Shown: positions 24,638-33,077, counted from the stretch's first letter. The stretch: DNA of 64,000 nucleotides from Aeromicrobium chenweiae (GCF_003065605.1 NZ_CP026952.1:124001-188000); one strand, 5' to 3'. The notes: a model not told the origin generated them from the letters alone. Translations and numbers: made by a program.

Positions 24638-25800
24638 TGGCTGGAGTGCTCATCCACGACGGCCGCCGGTCAGGGCAGAGGAAATGGTCTGCCGAAGCGG
24701 TTGAGGCGGGTCGTGCGGACGGCGTGATCATTTCCCCGTTCGCTACCCCCAGAGTTAGCGAACCTCGCCACCCGAGCGCGGGTGACGTGGCGAGTGCAGT
24801 TCGCTCGGTTGGCGGCGAGGTCGTCTTTGATCCGATGACACACGCGCGATTCCTGCCAGCGTGCAACAAGGTCGACTTCTACGACGAATGGGAGTTGTGG
24901 GACGGCGCTCCCGCGCCCCTAGACACGGCGGCCTCCCGCGTATCGCACGTCGAGCGTGTTTTTCAGCGTCAGGATTCCCTGAATGCTGCGCACCTGGCGC
25001 CAACTCTCCAGCTGGCTTCGCCCGTTGCGGCCGAGGCGACGCACGCCCTTGCTACTGCCCGAGTTGCGCGAGGTATCGACGGCGATTCGTGGCAGTCACT
25101 CGTCGGGACGCGAGCCTTCTGGAGTTCGGGCACTCGCCTCGATGCCTACGTCGGCAGCCTCGTTGCGCTCAGGTCACCGGTGTGGGTGCTGACCGTTGCA
25201 AACGAGATCGTCGTCGACCACGTACCGGATCTCACGGATGTCGAGGCGTTCTCGGGACTCTGCCGGACTGTCCATTCGCTGTCGATCCGATCGCGGGTCA
25301 TCGTCGCGCACGCCGACTTTTCAGGTCTGCCCGCCATCGCTGCAGGCGCCGACACGCTTGGCAGCGGGTGGGATCGAGGGCAACGTACATTCGATCCGCT
25401 TTCCTTCCACGTCGACTCGGATCCGGGGATTCGGATTCCCGCATCGTATGTGACCCAGGGAGGTCTTCAATCAATTCTTCGACGCGACACTGCGCAGGCC
25501 ATCGAGCGCTGGAATTCTGCCAGAGCACTAGCGTTACGAGGGGGTCCAATGCCACCAAGTGACGCCGCCCAGAGAATGCACCACCTGGGTCGTCTGCGCG
25601 AAGCAGTGCTCGCTGTTGGCGCGTCTGCGTTGCGGGCCGACCGGGTCGCCGAACTCCGGAGACGTTACGCCGTTTCCGGATCCGCGTATGACGACCTAGT
25701 TGCCGCCTTGCGTCCTACGGTGAGGCTCAGTGACAAGGAGGCCTGGAACATTCGGCCATCGCAGGTGCTGGAGCGCTACGCCGCAGGTGAAGGCTTCTGA
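24637..25800 (+). CDS. Unknown protein coupled to the kinase (possible TIM-barrel fold)
   Basis: A 387-residue protein that I do not recognise. The N-terminal two thirds alternate strand and helix as in a (beta/alpha) barrel: GVLIHDGRRSGQRKW, GVIISPFATPR, GGEVVFDPMTH, TLQLASPV, WVLTVANEIVVD, RVIVAHADFSGLPAIAAGAD, DTLGSGWDRGQRTF. The last third is helical. Acidic, His and Arg residues cluster at the strand ends (FDPMTH, HADFS, GWDRGQ), consistent with an enzyme. TGATG coupling to the kinase implies that the two work together; it could be a kinase substrate or effector. It overlaps the convergent nuclease-like gene by 25 bp. Confidence 0.65.
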   Translation: MAGVLIHDGRRSGQRKWSAEAVEAGRADGVIISPFATPRVSEPRHPSAGDVASAVRSVGGEVVFDPMTHARFLPACNKVDFYDEWELWDGAPAPLDTAASRVSHVERVFQRQDSLNAAHLAPTLQLASPVAAEATHALATARVARGIDGDSWQSLVGTRAFWSSGTRLDAYVGSLVALRSPVWVLTVANEIVVDHVPDLTDVEAFSGLCRTVHSLSIRSRVIVAHADFSGLPAIAAGADTLGSGWDRGQRTFDPLSFHVDSDPGIRIPASYVTQGGLQSILRRDTAQAIERWNSARALALRGGPMPPSDAAQRMHHLGRLREAVLAVGASALRADRVAELRRRYAVSGSAYDDLVAALRPTVRLSDKEAWNIRPSQVLERYAAGEGF

Positions 25801-26522
25801 TGCGACACAGACTTCGCTAGCAATTCGGACGCTACCAGCCGCAGCCCAGCATCCGGGCGGCCGATTGTTGGCTTAAGCAACCAGCGGTCACGTACCGCAA
25901 GCCCAATTCCCAACCCGTGATATCTGGAGATAACTTCACTCAGATCACGAGGAGGCTTTAGTAAGACGACGGCACTCGCGTCCGACCAGACCGAGTAGCG
26001 GACAGCCTGGCTGAGTCCTTGCTGCCAGTCCGATACTTTTGCCTCAAACGAGTAGCTGCGTCCAACGGGTGTGAACACTTCGTGGCGTAGGAAGTTGCCG
26101 CTCTCCAGTCTTGTGCTCATCCCGCGAGCCGTCAACGACGAAAGCCTTCGCCGCACTTGGTTGACGCTCATGCCTGACCGACGTGCCACGAACTCGGCAG
26201 TGTGGGCACGCCTCGGGGAGAGAGCCGCAAGGACCGCGCTGTCGCTGAGGCTCGTGACGAAAGGGATGCCTGAACGCAGGCGCTTCTCTAGCGCTGCACC
26301 AGATCGCGTTACTGCGAGCAGATCGGTTACGCCCTGTGGACCTGGGAACTCGGGGGCAAGCAGCAGCCCAATTCGTGCCCCCGGCAGGCGGGACGCGAGT
26401 GAACGAAGGTCGGCGTCAAGGAGGCGCTCAGTCGTTGGCTGGAACCGTCGCCCCGGTCGCTCCGGGGAGGAAACCTCTGTAGCGCCCTCGGGCACACGAG
26501 CGGTTGGACCCTCATGCAGCAT
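25776..26522 (-). CDS. Winged-helix protein with nuclease-like (PD-(D/E)xK) motif
   Basis: A 248-residue protein. Residues 45-90 form an alpha/beta region (ARIGLLLAPEFPGPQGVTDL), residues 100-145 a MarR-like winged helix (AHTAEFVARRSGMSVNQVRR), and residues 157-190 read YSFEAKVSDWQQGLSQAVRY then SVWSDASAVVLLKP. Glu160-x-Lys162 with a following QAxxY helix and a hydrophobic strand is the usual C-half of restriction-endonuclease-like domains; Asp67 or Glu58 could complete the site. It may bind DNA and cleave it, or be a catalytically dead regulator. GGGAGG precedes the ATG. It converges on the kinase pair with 25 bp overlap. Confidence 0.6.
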   Translation of the reverse strand: MLHEGPTARVPEGATEVSSPERPGRRFQPTTERLLDADLRSLASRLPGARIGLLLAPEFPGPQGVTDLLAVTRSGAALEKRLRSGIPFVTSLSDSAVLAALSPRRAHTAEFVARRSGMSVNQVRRRLSSLTARGMSTRLESGNFLRHEVFTPVGRSYSFEAKVSDWQQGLSQAVRYSVWSDASAVVLLKPPRDLSEVISRYHGLGIGLAVRDRWLLKPTIGRPDAGLRLVASELLAKSVSHQKPSPAA

Positions 26523-26624
26523 CAGATCGCCTCCCGCAACATTGTCCCACCTTAATGAGACGAAAATCTGACGTACGGCGGGTTGGTAGGGACGAGCAAA
26601 GGGTGCGGTCCACCGCGGTCGCCG

Positions 26625-27578
26625 TCACCCTGCGGGGAACCCAAACCGACTAGCGAGATACAGCCAGAGGGTCCGAATGCTGGCGCCCGTGATGGCGTTG
26701 GTCGCCTTGTCGCCTAGGTTCGCGAGGCCACGGCCCGCGACTTCCAGGACACCACGATTCGGCTCGTCGGATGCGGCCATCGCTTCGATCATCGTGAGGT
26801 ACGCCTCAGCGCCGCTGATCTCATTCTCAGGAAGGCCGGAGAGAGCATCGTGCACTGCAGCGAGGAGGTCGGGCAGGTGTTCGAGGTCCGCGCCCACGGT
26901 CTGCTCTTGGGTGACGATTTGGCCTGCTCCGGCCTGACCGTAGTTACCGCCGTGGACGTTGACGGTGTTGTGGGTGCTGCTGGCTGACGCGGCGGGCTCG
27001 GTCGTGTACGCGCCGCTCGTGACCGCCCGCTGCCCCTTGGCAGTCACACGAGGCCGGATCACTGGCGGCCCGAATCCGACGCGGATTCCGGTCACGAAGT
27101 CCTCATCGCGCAAGAACGTCGCTGCCGCTGTGATTTCGGGTTCCGTGAAGGGGTCGGCCTCGACATGCGCGTGAACGGTCCCGGAGAAGGTGTCGATCTC
27201 CGGCGCCTCGTTGATCTCATCGTTCGTGTTTTCGTACATCCAATCGAGCAGCGCATCTCGCGCAGTCACGGACCTTGCACGCCGTGACGCTCGGCGCTCG
27301 GTGCGGTCGCGGACTAGCTGACGGCCCGCAGGTGTGAGTACCGCTCCGTACGTGGCCCAGCCGCCCATGGACTGCTCGCCGGTGATTAGCCCTCGTGCGT
27401 CGAGATCCTTCACGACAGCGATGAGCGACCCCTTTTCCGCCTCGGTGGGCGTGCCTGAGTCCTCGTAGAACGCGAGCGCGTCGTGGATGAGGTTCCCGTC
27501 GTTATGGGACGCGACCCAGTCAAGGAATCTGATTGTCAGGAGATCTGCCTCGTTGGTCGTCCACGCGCGCTGACCCAT
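26625..27578 (-). CDS. Unknown 317-residue protein with NxNVHGGNYGQ motif
   Basis: Strong GGAGGAAATTAA precedes the ATG. The first 190 residues look like two winged-helix units in tandem (each ends in an L-T/R-x-G/A-x-G/R-x-x turn: AVLTPAGRQLV and RVTAKGQRAV). Residues 203-228 hold THNTVNVHGGNYGQAGAGQI, a strand-rich low-complexity motif seen in various NTPase and effector-type proteins of unknown role. The last 80 residues are helical and end in a hydrophobic segment (ASIRTLWLYLASRFGF) that could touch a membrane. Outermost gene on the right side of the element; function unknown. Confidence 0.6.
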   Translation of the reverse strand: MGQRAWTTNEADLLTIRFLDWVASHNDGNLIHDALAFYEDSGTPTEAEKGSLIAVVKDLDARGLITGEQSMGGWATYGAVLTPAGRQLVRDRTERRASRRARSVTARDALLDWMYENTNDEINEAPEIDTFSGTVHAHVEADPFTEPEITAAATFLRDEDFVTGIRVGFGPPVIRPRVTAKGQRAVTSGAYTTEPAASASSTHNTVNVHGGNYGQAGAGQIVTQEQTVGADLEHLPDLLAAVHDALSGLPENEISGAEAYLTMIEAMAASDEPNRGVLEVAGRGLANLGDKATNAITGASIRTLWLYLASRFGFPAG

Positions 27579-28314
27579 TTAATTTCCTCCACGTTCGCCG
27601 GTTCGATTGACCGTATCGTGCTCGCCGGACACATGGGCGCCTCACACGTAGCCGCGCGGAGGTGGGGTGAAGTCCTCCGCTCCGCAACTCCACGTGGCGC
27701 CCATCGAGTCATGCGGGCCCTTGTGGTGGCCCGGCAGACGACATCTCCGACACCACTCCAACTGTCACCCGACTCCCCCCTCTCCATGCCGTACCGGACT
27801 TGACGAGTGCGACGCACTCGGGACAAGAGTCGGGGTCAGCCACCCCGAAACTCAGTCGGGAGAGCAACGCGGACCCTCCGACCGCCCGTGGCCATCGGGC
27901 CGTCAGCCGAATAGAAGTAGACCTGTCTTGGCTGCCCGTTCGGCCGGACGTTCCAAGGGTCGCCCTCCTTCGTGTGTCCGGCGTCAACAGCGTGCGTTTT
28001 GCCGCGCTCTTCAGCGACTACCGGGTAAGCGCTTTATTGTTTTCGTATTCTTGAGGTGCTCAACCTTCTGAGGTGCGTGGTAGGGCGGGCGGTTCTGACA
28101 TCTCATTCCCTCTTGCTCGGTCCAGAGCCTAGGGCGGTAACGACGACACCGACCCCGCCACGCGGGTTCAAGGTGCGGCACTGGGCTCTCACGGGATCTC
28201 TCACGGACGGCGCATAACAGAGTGAGACGGAATGACACGCGGTGCGGGTCGGCAGCCTGTGACTGCAGTACGGATCAGCATGAGCTGAGACCCGCAGATA
28301 CGGGGTGCAAGTGC
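27579..28314. other. Long non-coding right arm of the element
   Basis: I see no supported gene in these 736 bases: open frames are short, without ribosome sites and without protein-like sequence. The stretch ends in the right heptamer pair and attR. It has a lower GC content than the flanks in places (around 28020-28060). It may hold a promoter for the outward gene and recombination sites. Confidence 0.5.
28186..28204 (+). repeat. Right-end CTCTCAC heptamer pair
   Basis: Two CTCTCAC copies spaced 12 bp, 110 bp inside attR and in the same orientation as the left pair. Likely counterpart of the left-end sites. Confidence 0.5.
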
Positions 28315-28358
28315 CTACGGATCAGAAGGTTAGGGGTTCGAATCCCTTCGGGCGCGCA
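28315..28358. other. Right attachment site (attR), tRNA-Arg 3' duplicate
   Basis: Exact 44-bp copy of the tRNA-Arg 3' half plus two bases. Without the 5' half it cannot make a tRNA. It marks the chromosome junction after insertion. Confidence 0.93.
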
Positions 28359-28512
28359 AGGACAGAACACGCGGAACCCGGGCTCTCCATCGAGGGTCCG
28401 GGTTCTTCGCTCTGTGGGCGACACTTCTGTCGCCAGCAATCCCTGCTTCTGGCCGGAAGCAGCGCACTCTCGTGCAGGATCGAGTTCGTTGAGTTGCCGT
28501 CGCGGCAGACGT

Positions 28513-29001
28513 CTAGGTGGTCTGGCCGGCGGTGAAGTTCGGGTTCGTGCCGACCTTCTTGGCTGGCGATCCCGCCCATATCTCGCCGGGCGGAACACTG
28601 TCGAGGACGACAGAGTTTGCGCCGATCACGCAGTCGTGACCGAGGGTGAGGAACTGTCCGACCTTGAACAGGACGACCGCGTTCGCGCCCACGATGACGC
28701 GGTCCTCGACCACGATCCGCCCGCCGGTCGACGGGTCGTGGTCGACCTGGTCGAGACGTCGATACTGGTCGCCTCGCCCGAGCGTGACGCCTTGGTAGAG
28801 CACTACATCTTGACCGATGATTGTGTACTGGTGGACCACTAGCCCGACGGCGCCGTGCGCGAGACGCAGGCCGCCCGCGATCTGCACGCTGCGAGGGATC
28901 TCGACGCCAAGCAACTTGAGGGCGGCCCATGCCGTTTTGCCGCCTCGGCCATTGAGTCGACGGGCAAGTCGCATCTGCGGGGTGGGGCGCATGTCATCCA
29001 T
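28513..29001 (-). CDS. Hexapeptide-repeat acetyltransferase (serine acetyltransferase-like)
   Basis: A 162-residue left-handed beta-helix acyltransferase. The sequence has isoleucine/valine-spaced hexapeptide repeats with GLRLAHGAVGLVVHQY, GQDVVLYQGVTLG and VIGANSVVLDSVPPGEIWAG, the last being the usual acetyl-CoA site. The form is shorter than CysE and lacks its N-terminal helical domain; proteins like this acetylate sugars or capsular intermediates. The polysaccharide polymerase and acyltransferase genes further right support a surface-glycan role. First chromosomal gene after attR. Confidence 0.8.
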   Translation of the reverse strand: MDDMRPTPQMRLARRLNGRGGKTAWAALKLLGVEIPRSVQIAGGLRLAHGAVGLVVHQYTIIGQDVVLYQGVTLGRGDQYRRLDQVDHDPSTGGRIVVEDRVIVGANAVVLFKVGQFLTLGHDCVIGANSVVLDSVPPGEIWAGSPAKKVGTNPNFTAGQTT

Positions 29002-29443
29002 AGGCGCACACCTTACCGAGACGGCTTGTCATGCACGCCGCGAGTCCCGGCTCAGTTCCCCTCGACAGGACTCTGTGATCCGTGACTTCGCCACAGGGCT
29101 CAAAAAGTTCACCCTACGGGTCGGCATCCCTCCGCGTTCAACGAATCCTGATCCACCACGCCTTCGCGTTCGGGGATCCTGCCGATTGACTCAGGACACT
29201 GCGAACATCGCGAGCGCGAAGCACCTTATGTAAGGCACCGCCACCTCTGCCGCTTTGGGCCTGTGGCGGCTGGTCGTGATTTGTCGCTCGCGCCCGCAGC
29301 GCGTGTTTTATGGACTCGAGGCGGTGTGAGCAGTTGGGCCTCGATCAGTCGCGTGAAGCGCCATACCGTCCCGCCACCAGCGTCACGGGAGCCTCAGGAC
29401 CGCCAGTACAGGGCAGCGACGAGGTGAATGTTGCGAAAACGAC
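29002..29443. other. Intergenic stretch without supported gene
   Basis: Between a gene running left and the end of the polymerase gene. No frame has a plausible start and protein-like content. I see no clear repeat. Confidence 0.4.
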
Positions 29444-30796
29444 TCAGGTTCCAGGCAACGAAGAATGGTGGGCGGCGCGTCCCCCCGTTGCGGCCGTAGT
29501 CCGGGTGCTCGTATTCGACGGACGTGGTTCGGAGTCCACGCCTGATGAGTACGCCGCCGCGCACGCTGCCAGCAGCATCCACGGGATCGGATTCGACAGG
29601 TTTGGCTCCGCGACAACCTTGACCAAAAGAACGCCTATCAGCGCCCACAGCTCGGGGCGCATCTCGGCGATGCTTCGCGCGCGCAGGGCAATCCGGCCGA
29701 CGAGTGCGACGTAGAGCCCGGTCCCGACCAGGCCGACGTTCGACAGCAACAACATCGCGAACGATGACGGTCGGGACGACCCCAATCCAGCGCCGAGATA
29801 CCAGGTATCGAGGAACAGGTCCCACGAGAATGCATTTGAGCCCGAACGGTTCGCGTAACTCGACGAGCGGAGCTTGTCCTCGATCAGAGCTGCGGCGTAG
29901 TCGTGCACGACGGCCGAAGCGGTGGCTATCACGACCGCGGCAACGATCATCAGCAGCATCACCTCGGCCCGTACACGCGATTGGCCGCTGACGAACCGCC
30001 ACACCACCACGCCGACCGTGAGACCTGCCACGAGGCCGCCCCCAGCAACGGCGGTCCCGGAGTACGACATAGCCAACATCGTCAGGTTCGACGCGAGTAG
30101 AAACACGCCTACGGCATTTCTGTGTGTTTTGGTACCCAACGCGAAGAGACCGTAAACTCCGGCTGCAACACTGAAAGTCGCGAGCATCGAGGGCTCGGAG
30201 TAGATCCCCGAGAACCGTTGCGCACCGTTGAAATAGCTATCGCTATGGATTCCGAAGAGCGACGTTCGGAACACCTCGCGCGGGTAGAAGATTCCGATCA
30301 GTTGGTTCGCCAGCGCCCACAGGTTGAGCAACGTGCCGACCGCAAACCCTGCCGCGATGAACCTCGAGTTCTTCGGAGGGTTGCGCGCGAAGTACACGAC
30401 GACGAGCACCGCGAGCCCAAAGTAGCCAGCCTGGGCGAGGTTGGAAATCGTAAACTCAAGCTGGCCCGGCGCCTCAACCTGCTCGTCCACGCCGCCGCGC
30501 GCGACGAGGACCGGTATGCCCCTAAAGACTGCCGGCAGCGCTACCGCTGTTGCTGCAAAGAACGCGACGAGGGTGACCGGAAGCAGCCCGAGGTTCGATG
30601 GTTTGGACCTCCTGAGTCCGAGTAGCAAGGCCGGCGCGATAGCCGCAACGAAGAACGGCTGGACCTTGTTGCCACTGAACTCCAGCGCCGACGATGACAC
30701 GAGCGGCATGGTCGCGGCCATCAGGTACGGCAGGAACGCGGGACGGAAGATCGCGTACACCGTCAGCGGAATGACGATCAGCCCGAGGGTGGTCAC
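29444..30796 (-). CDS. O-antigen ligase/polymerase-like membrane protein (Wzy/WaaL type)
   Basis: A 450-residue protein with about ten membrane helices (for example GLIVIPLTVYAIFRPAFLPY and LFALGTKTHRN flanked by hydrophobic segments). A large outer loop between helices contains FGIHSDSYFNGAQRFSGIYS, similar in placement to the loop that bears the catalytic residues of Wzy_C proteins. The C-terminus is a polar tail. Such proteins join repeat units of surface polysaccharide. No glycosyltransferase lies beside it, so the cluster is partial or the gene serves a remote locus. Confidence 0.7.
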   Translation of the reverse strand: MTTLGLIVIPLTVYAIFRPAFLPYLMAATMPLVSSSALEFSGNKVQPFFVAAIAPALLLGLRRSKPSNLGLLPVTLVAFFAATAVALPAVFRGIPVLVARGGVDEQVEAPGQLEFTISNLAQAGYFGLAVLVVVYFARNPPKNSRFIAAGFAVGTLLNLWALANQLIGIFYPREVFRTSLFGIHSDSYFNGAQRFSGIYSEPSMLATFSVAAGVYGLFALGTKTHRNAVGVFLLASNLTMLAMSYSGTAVAGGGLVAGLTVGVVVWRFVSGQSRVRAEVMLLMIVAAVVIATASAVVHDYAAALIEDKLRSSSYANRSGSNAFSWDLFLDTWYLGAGLGSSRPSSFAMLLLSNVGLVGTGLYVALVGRIALRARSIAEMRPELWALIGVLLVKVVAEPNLSNPIPWMLLAACAAAYSSGVDSEPRPSNTSTRTTAATGGRAAHHSSLPGT

Positions 30797-31288
30797 CGCC
30801 GAAGCCTAACGGAGATGGCAGTCGAAATGTCACCCCGTCGTTCATCTTCGCGACACGCATCTTCCGATGTGTTCCATGAGACCACCCGAGGCGGGACCGC
30901 CGCATGACATCGCGCTTTCTGGGATTCGGTTCGAGCCTTCCCTTTCGGCAATAACGACGTCCTGGGGCCGCTCTCGCGATCGTTCGTCAGACCCGTTCTA
31001 TGGCTGCTGCTTCTTCGGCTACTGCACTGACTTCGGCACCATCCCGACGGACGGCGCGACCTCGTCGGGACTGTCACATCGAGACCAACAGCACCGAGAA
31101 TGTGCAGGGCGTCCTGTTCCGAGAGACGAATGATGCTCAGTACGAACTTGCGGGCGCCGTTTGGCATGGACGGCGACCACATGTGATGCCTCGCGGCACG
31201 GAGGGTGCGTCGGGTGTGACGGCGTGCCCCGGTCCAGGATCTGATTCCTCCGAGCGTCGTGTCCGACCTAACTGGCGCCCCGCGATGA
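30797..31288. other. Intergenic stretch without supported gene
   Basis: No protein-like frame seen in about 490 bases. Composition is intermediate. Together with the previous gap it suggests gene loss in this accessory segment. Confidence 0.4.
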
Positions 31289-32371
31289 TCAGTATCCCGG
31301 TCGCGCAACCGGCCGGTGCTGGCGTCCCGGTCGATTTGGCTTGACGAACCTGCCCCGGAGGTGCCCCTGCACGGGTGCCAAGACGCGGTGTGTGATCGCG
31401 GCGAGCACGAATGCCAGCGGATATGCCCAGATGGCCGTATCGGCGAAGGATTGCTCGGTGGCGCGTGCGCCAACCGTGCGCAAGACGTGATGCCATAGGT
31501 ACAACTCGTAGGAGATGACCCCGATATAGACCAACGGCCCGACCGAGAGCGCGCTCATTATCGGCCCGCCAGCCACGCTCACGGCGGCAATGATCAGCAG
31601 GCACGTGCCAGCTGCGGAGAAGACGAATGAGAACCCGTAGAGGTGGTCAGGTTCGGTGAGTAGGACCGCGACGACGATGAGGGTTGCTCCCGCAATTGAG
31701 GCGCCGAGGCCTGACTGGATCCGGTCTCGCTCGCGTAGTGCGAGTGCGAGTGCGCAGCCCAGAGCAATGCCCCCGACGCGCAGGTAGTTGAGGGCGGACG
31801 AATCGCCGCGGCCAATTAGATGCGCGACCGCGAGTAGGGTCAGGAGCCCGACGCCCGCTCCTGTTAGTCCTCGTTTGAGCGCACGTTGCGACCATCCGCG
31901 ACGTGCCGCGACGATGAGAACCAACGGGAATACGAGGTAGAAGTACTCTTCGAGGCCGAGCGTCCAAGTGTGCAGGTACGCGGCAGAGAGGTGTAGCGGG
32001 AGCGTTGTGACGGGCGTCAGGTAAAGGAGGGCCGCGAAAGAATCAACTAGATACTTCGCGGGCTCTGGCATCCATAAGAGTCCAGGGATCAGCATCATCA
32101 CGACCACAACGATCAGGGCAGGCCAGAGCCTGATAGCGCGTTTTGCGTAGAACTTGGGCAGGTTGATCCGGCCACCGCGAGCAACTTCGGTGGAGAGTAT
32201 GCTGGTAATCAGGTAACCGGAGATGACGAAGAACACGTCCACGCCGATGACGCCGCCATGGGCAAGCACTGGCGTGGTGAGCGCTAAGTGATACACCAGC
32301 ACCATTAGCACTGCGATCCCCCGGAGACCGTCAAGTGCCGGGATGTACGCGATGCTGCGCGTAGATGTCAT
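31289..32371 (-). CDS. Acyltransferase 3 family membrane protein (OafA/YrhL-like)
   Basis: A 360-residue integral membrane acyltransferase. The N-terminus IPALDGLRGIAVLMVLVYHL contains the family's DGLRG...H motif, followed by GVDVFFVISGYLIT and the R-x-x-R-type motif YAKRAIRLWPALIVV. Ten or so helices follow. These enzymes O-acetylate sugars of surface glycans or lipids. The SGNH extension found in some members is absent. Its neighbours are a polymerase and a soluble acetyltransferase, consistent with a surface-glycan set. Confidence 0.88.
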   Translation of the reverse strand: MTSTRSIAYIPALDGLRGIAVLMVLVYHLALTTPVLAHGGVIGVDVFFVISGYLITSILSTEVARGGRINLPKFYAKRAIRLWPALIVVVVMMLIPGLLWMPEPAKYLVDSFAALLYLTPVTTLPLHLSAAYLHTWTLGLEEYFYLVFPLVLIVAARRGWSQRALKRGLTGAGVGLLTLLAVAHLIGRGDSSALNYLRVGGIALGCALALALRERDRIQSGLGASIAGATLIVVAVLLTEPDHLYGFSFVFSAAGTCLLIIAAVSVAGGPIMSALSVGPLVYIGVISYELYLWHHVLRTVGARATEQSFADTAIWAYPLAFVLAAITHRVLAPVQGHLRGRFVKPNRPGRQHRPVARPGY

Positions 32372-32562
32372 GCCGAGATTCTACAGTGACTGCATGTCAC
32401 TCCTCGGTGACACTTCGCCCTTACGAGCCCCCTTGTCCACGCCCATTGCGCAAGGTGCGCAGGAGTCCGGGGCGGACGCCCTGCCCCGAACCGGGCGCCT
32501 CTGCCCGGCCGGCCGTCCGAGTTGGAGGCGGACGTCGGATCCCTGTGTCCGCGCCGATGCCC

Positions 32563-32742
32563 TCAGATCCTGGGCTGACGCATCGGTGCGATGTCCCAGG
32601 TCACGGGCTGGGTGACTCCCAGGAACTGCACGAAATCCCGCGCTGCATCCGCGGTCCCGAACGGCCCGAAGATGCGGACCTCGGGTGTGGTCTTGCTCGG
32701 CACGGGCGCCATCCCGATCGCGACCCACTGATTCATGGGCAT
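32563..32742 (-). CDS. Small conserved-looking protein, 59 residues
   Basis: Begins MPMNQWVAIGMAPVPSKTTP and continues EVRIFGPFGTADAARDFVQF. The strand-turn-helix pattern (VRIFGPFGTADAARDF) resembles small single-domain proteins common in actinobacteria whose function is unknown. A second in-frame ATG two codons later is also possible. It diverges from the 85-residue gene, with a palindrome between the two starts. Confidence 0.6.
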   Translation of the reverse strand: MPMNQWVAIGMAPVPSKTTPEVRIFGPFGTADAARDFVQFLGVTQPVTWDIAPMRQPRI

Positions 32743-32746
32743 AGCG

Positions 32747-32759
32747 TAACTCTGAGTTA
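32747..32759. promoter_or_regulatory. Short palindrome in a divergent promoter
   Basis: TAACTC-T-GAGTTA is a perfect 6-bp inverted repeat, five bases before the minus-strand ATG. The plus strand reads TTATAG just after it, a possible -10. It may be an operator or simply overlapping promoters. Confidence 0.3.
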
Positions 32760-32819
32760 TAGTGACGGGGTGCGGCCGTCCGTGTGATTAGGCTCGCCCG
32801 CGGCGGGAACACCGAGGCC

Positions 32820-33077
32820 ATGACCGAACCGCAGACCATCACCGCCGACCATGTCCGCTCCCTCCTCGACGCCGGCCCCGGCGCGACGATCGGGCTGATC
32901 GAGGGGCGCGTCGAGGTGATCAGCGCCGAGCAGGCGGACACCGACGCGTACCTCGGTGCGCTCACCGTCATCGCCCAGGACGACCTGGCCGACGAGCTCG
33001 GGGAGGATCCCACCGACGAGCAGATCTCCGCCGAGGCCGAGGCGCTGACGACCCAGGCCCAGCAGATCGGCGGCTGA
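32820..33077 (+). CDS. Small acidic hypothetical protein
   Basis: An 85-residue protein (MTEPQTITADHVRSLLDAGP...) of alternating helix and short strands, acidic, without cysteines or membrane segments. The ATG is preferred over a GTG-type start 12 codons upstream because the upstream residues are basic and not domain-like. It ends before a strong two-way terminator. No family recognised. Confidence 0.6.
   Translation: MTEPQTITADHVRSLLDAGPGATIGLIEGRVEVISAEQADTDAYLGALTVIAQDDLADELGEDPTDEQISAEAEALTTQAQQIGG

Larger units (their letters stand above)
17750..28358. mobile_element. Integrated genetic element at tRNA-Arg (10.6 kb)
   Basis: Bounded by a 44-bp direct repeat of the tRNA-Arg 3' end. It carries a tyrosine integrase and repressor facing left, an excisionase and a run of overlapping small genes facing right, then cargo. 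No capsid, portal, large terminase, relaxase, FtsK-type translocase or replication helicase is visible. It is therefore either a phage-satellite-like element depending on a helper, a reduced plasmid-type integrative element, or a decayed prophage. Intact att sites and the apparently intact integrase, repressor and excisionase genes argue that excision may still work. Confidence 0.88.

Noticed and set aside
27667..28071. Open frame of about 134 codons in the right arm of the element
   Set aside because: No start signal, many Cys/Arg/Ser runs, and no protein-like pattern; the opposite strand is equally open.
28315..28358. A second tRNA-Arg gene
   Set aside because: Only the 3' half from the anticodon loop onward is present; no D arm or 5' acceptor strand.
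30793..31473. Open frame overlapping the acyltransferase 3 gene and the gap to its left
   Set aside because: It runs through a clear membrane-protein gene in another frame and shows no domain.
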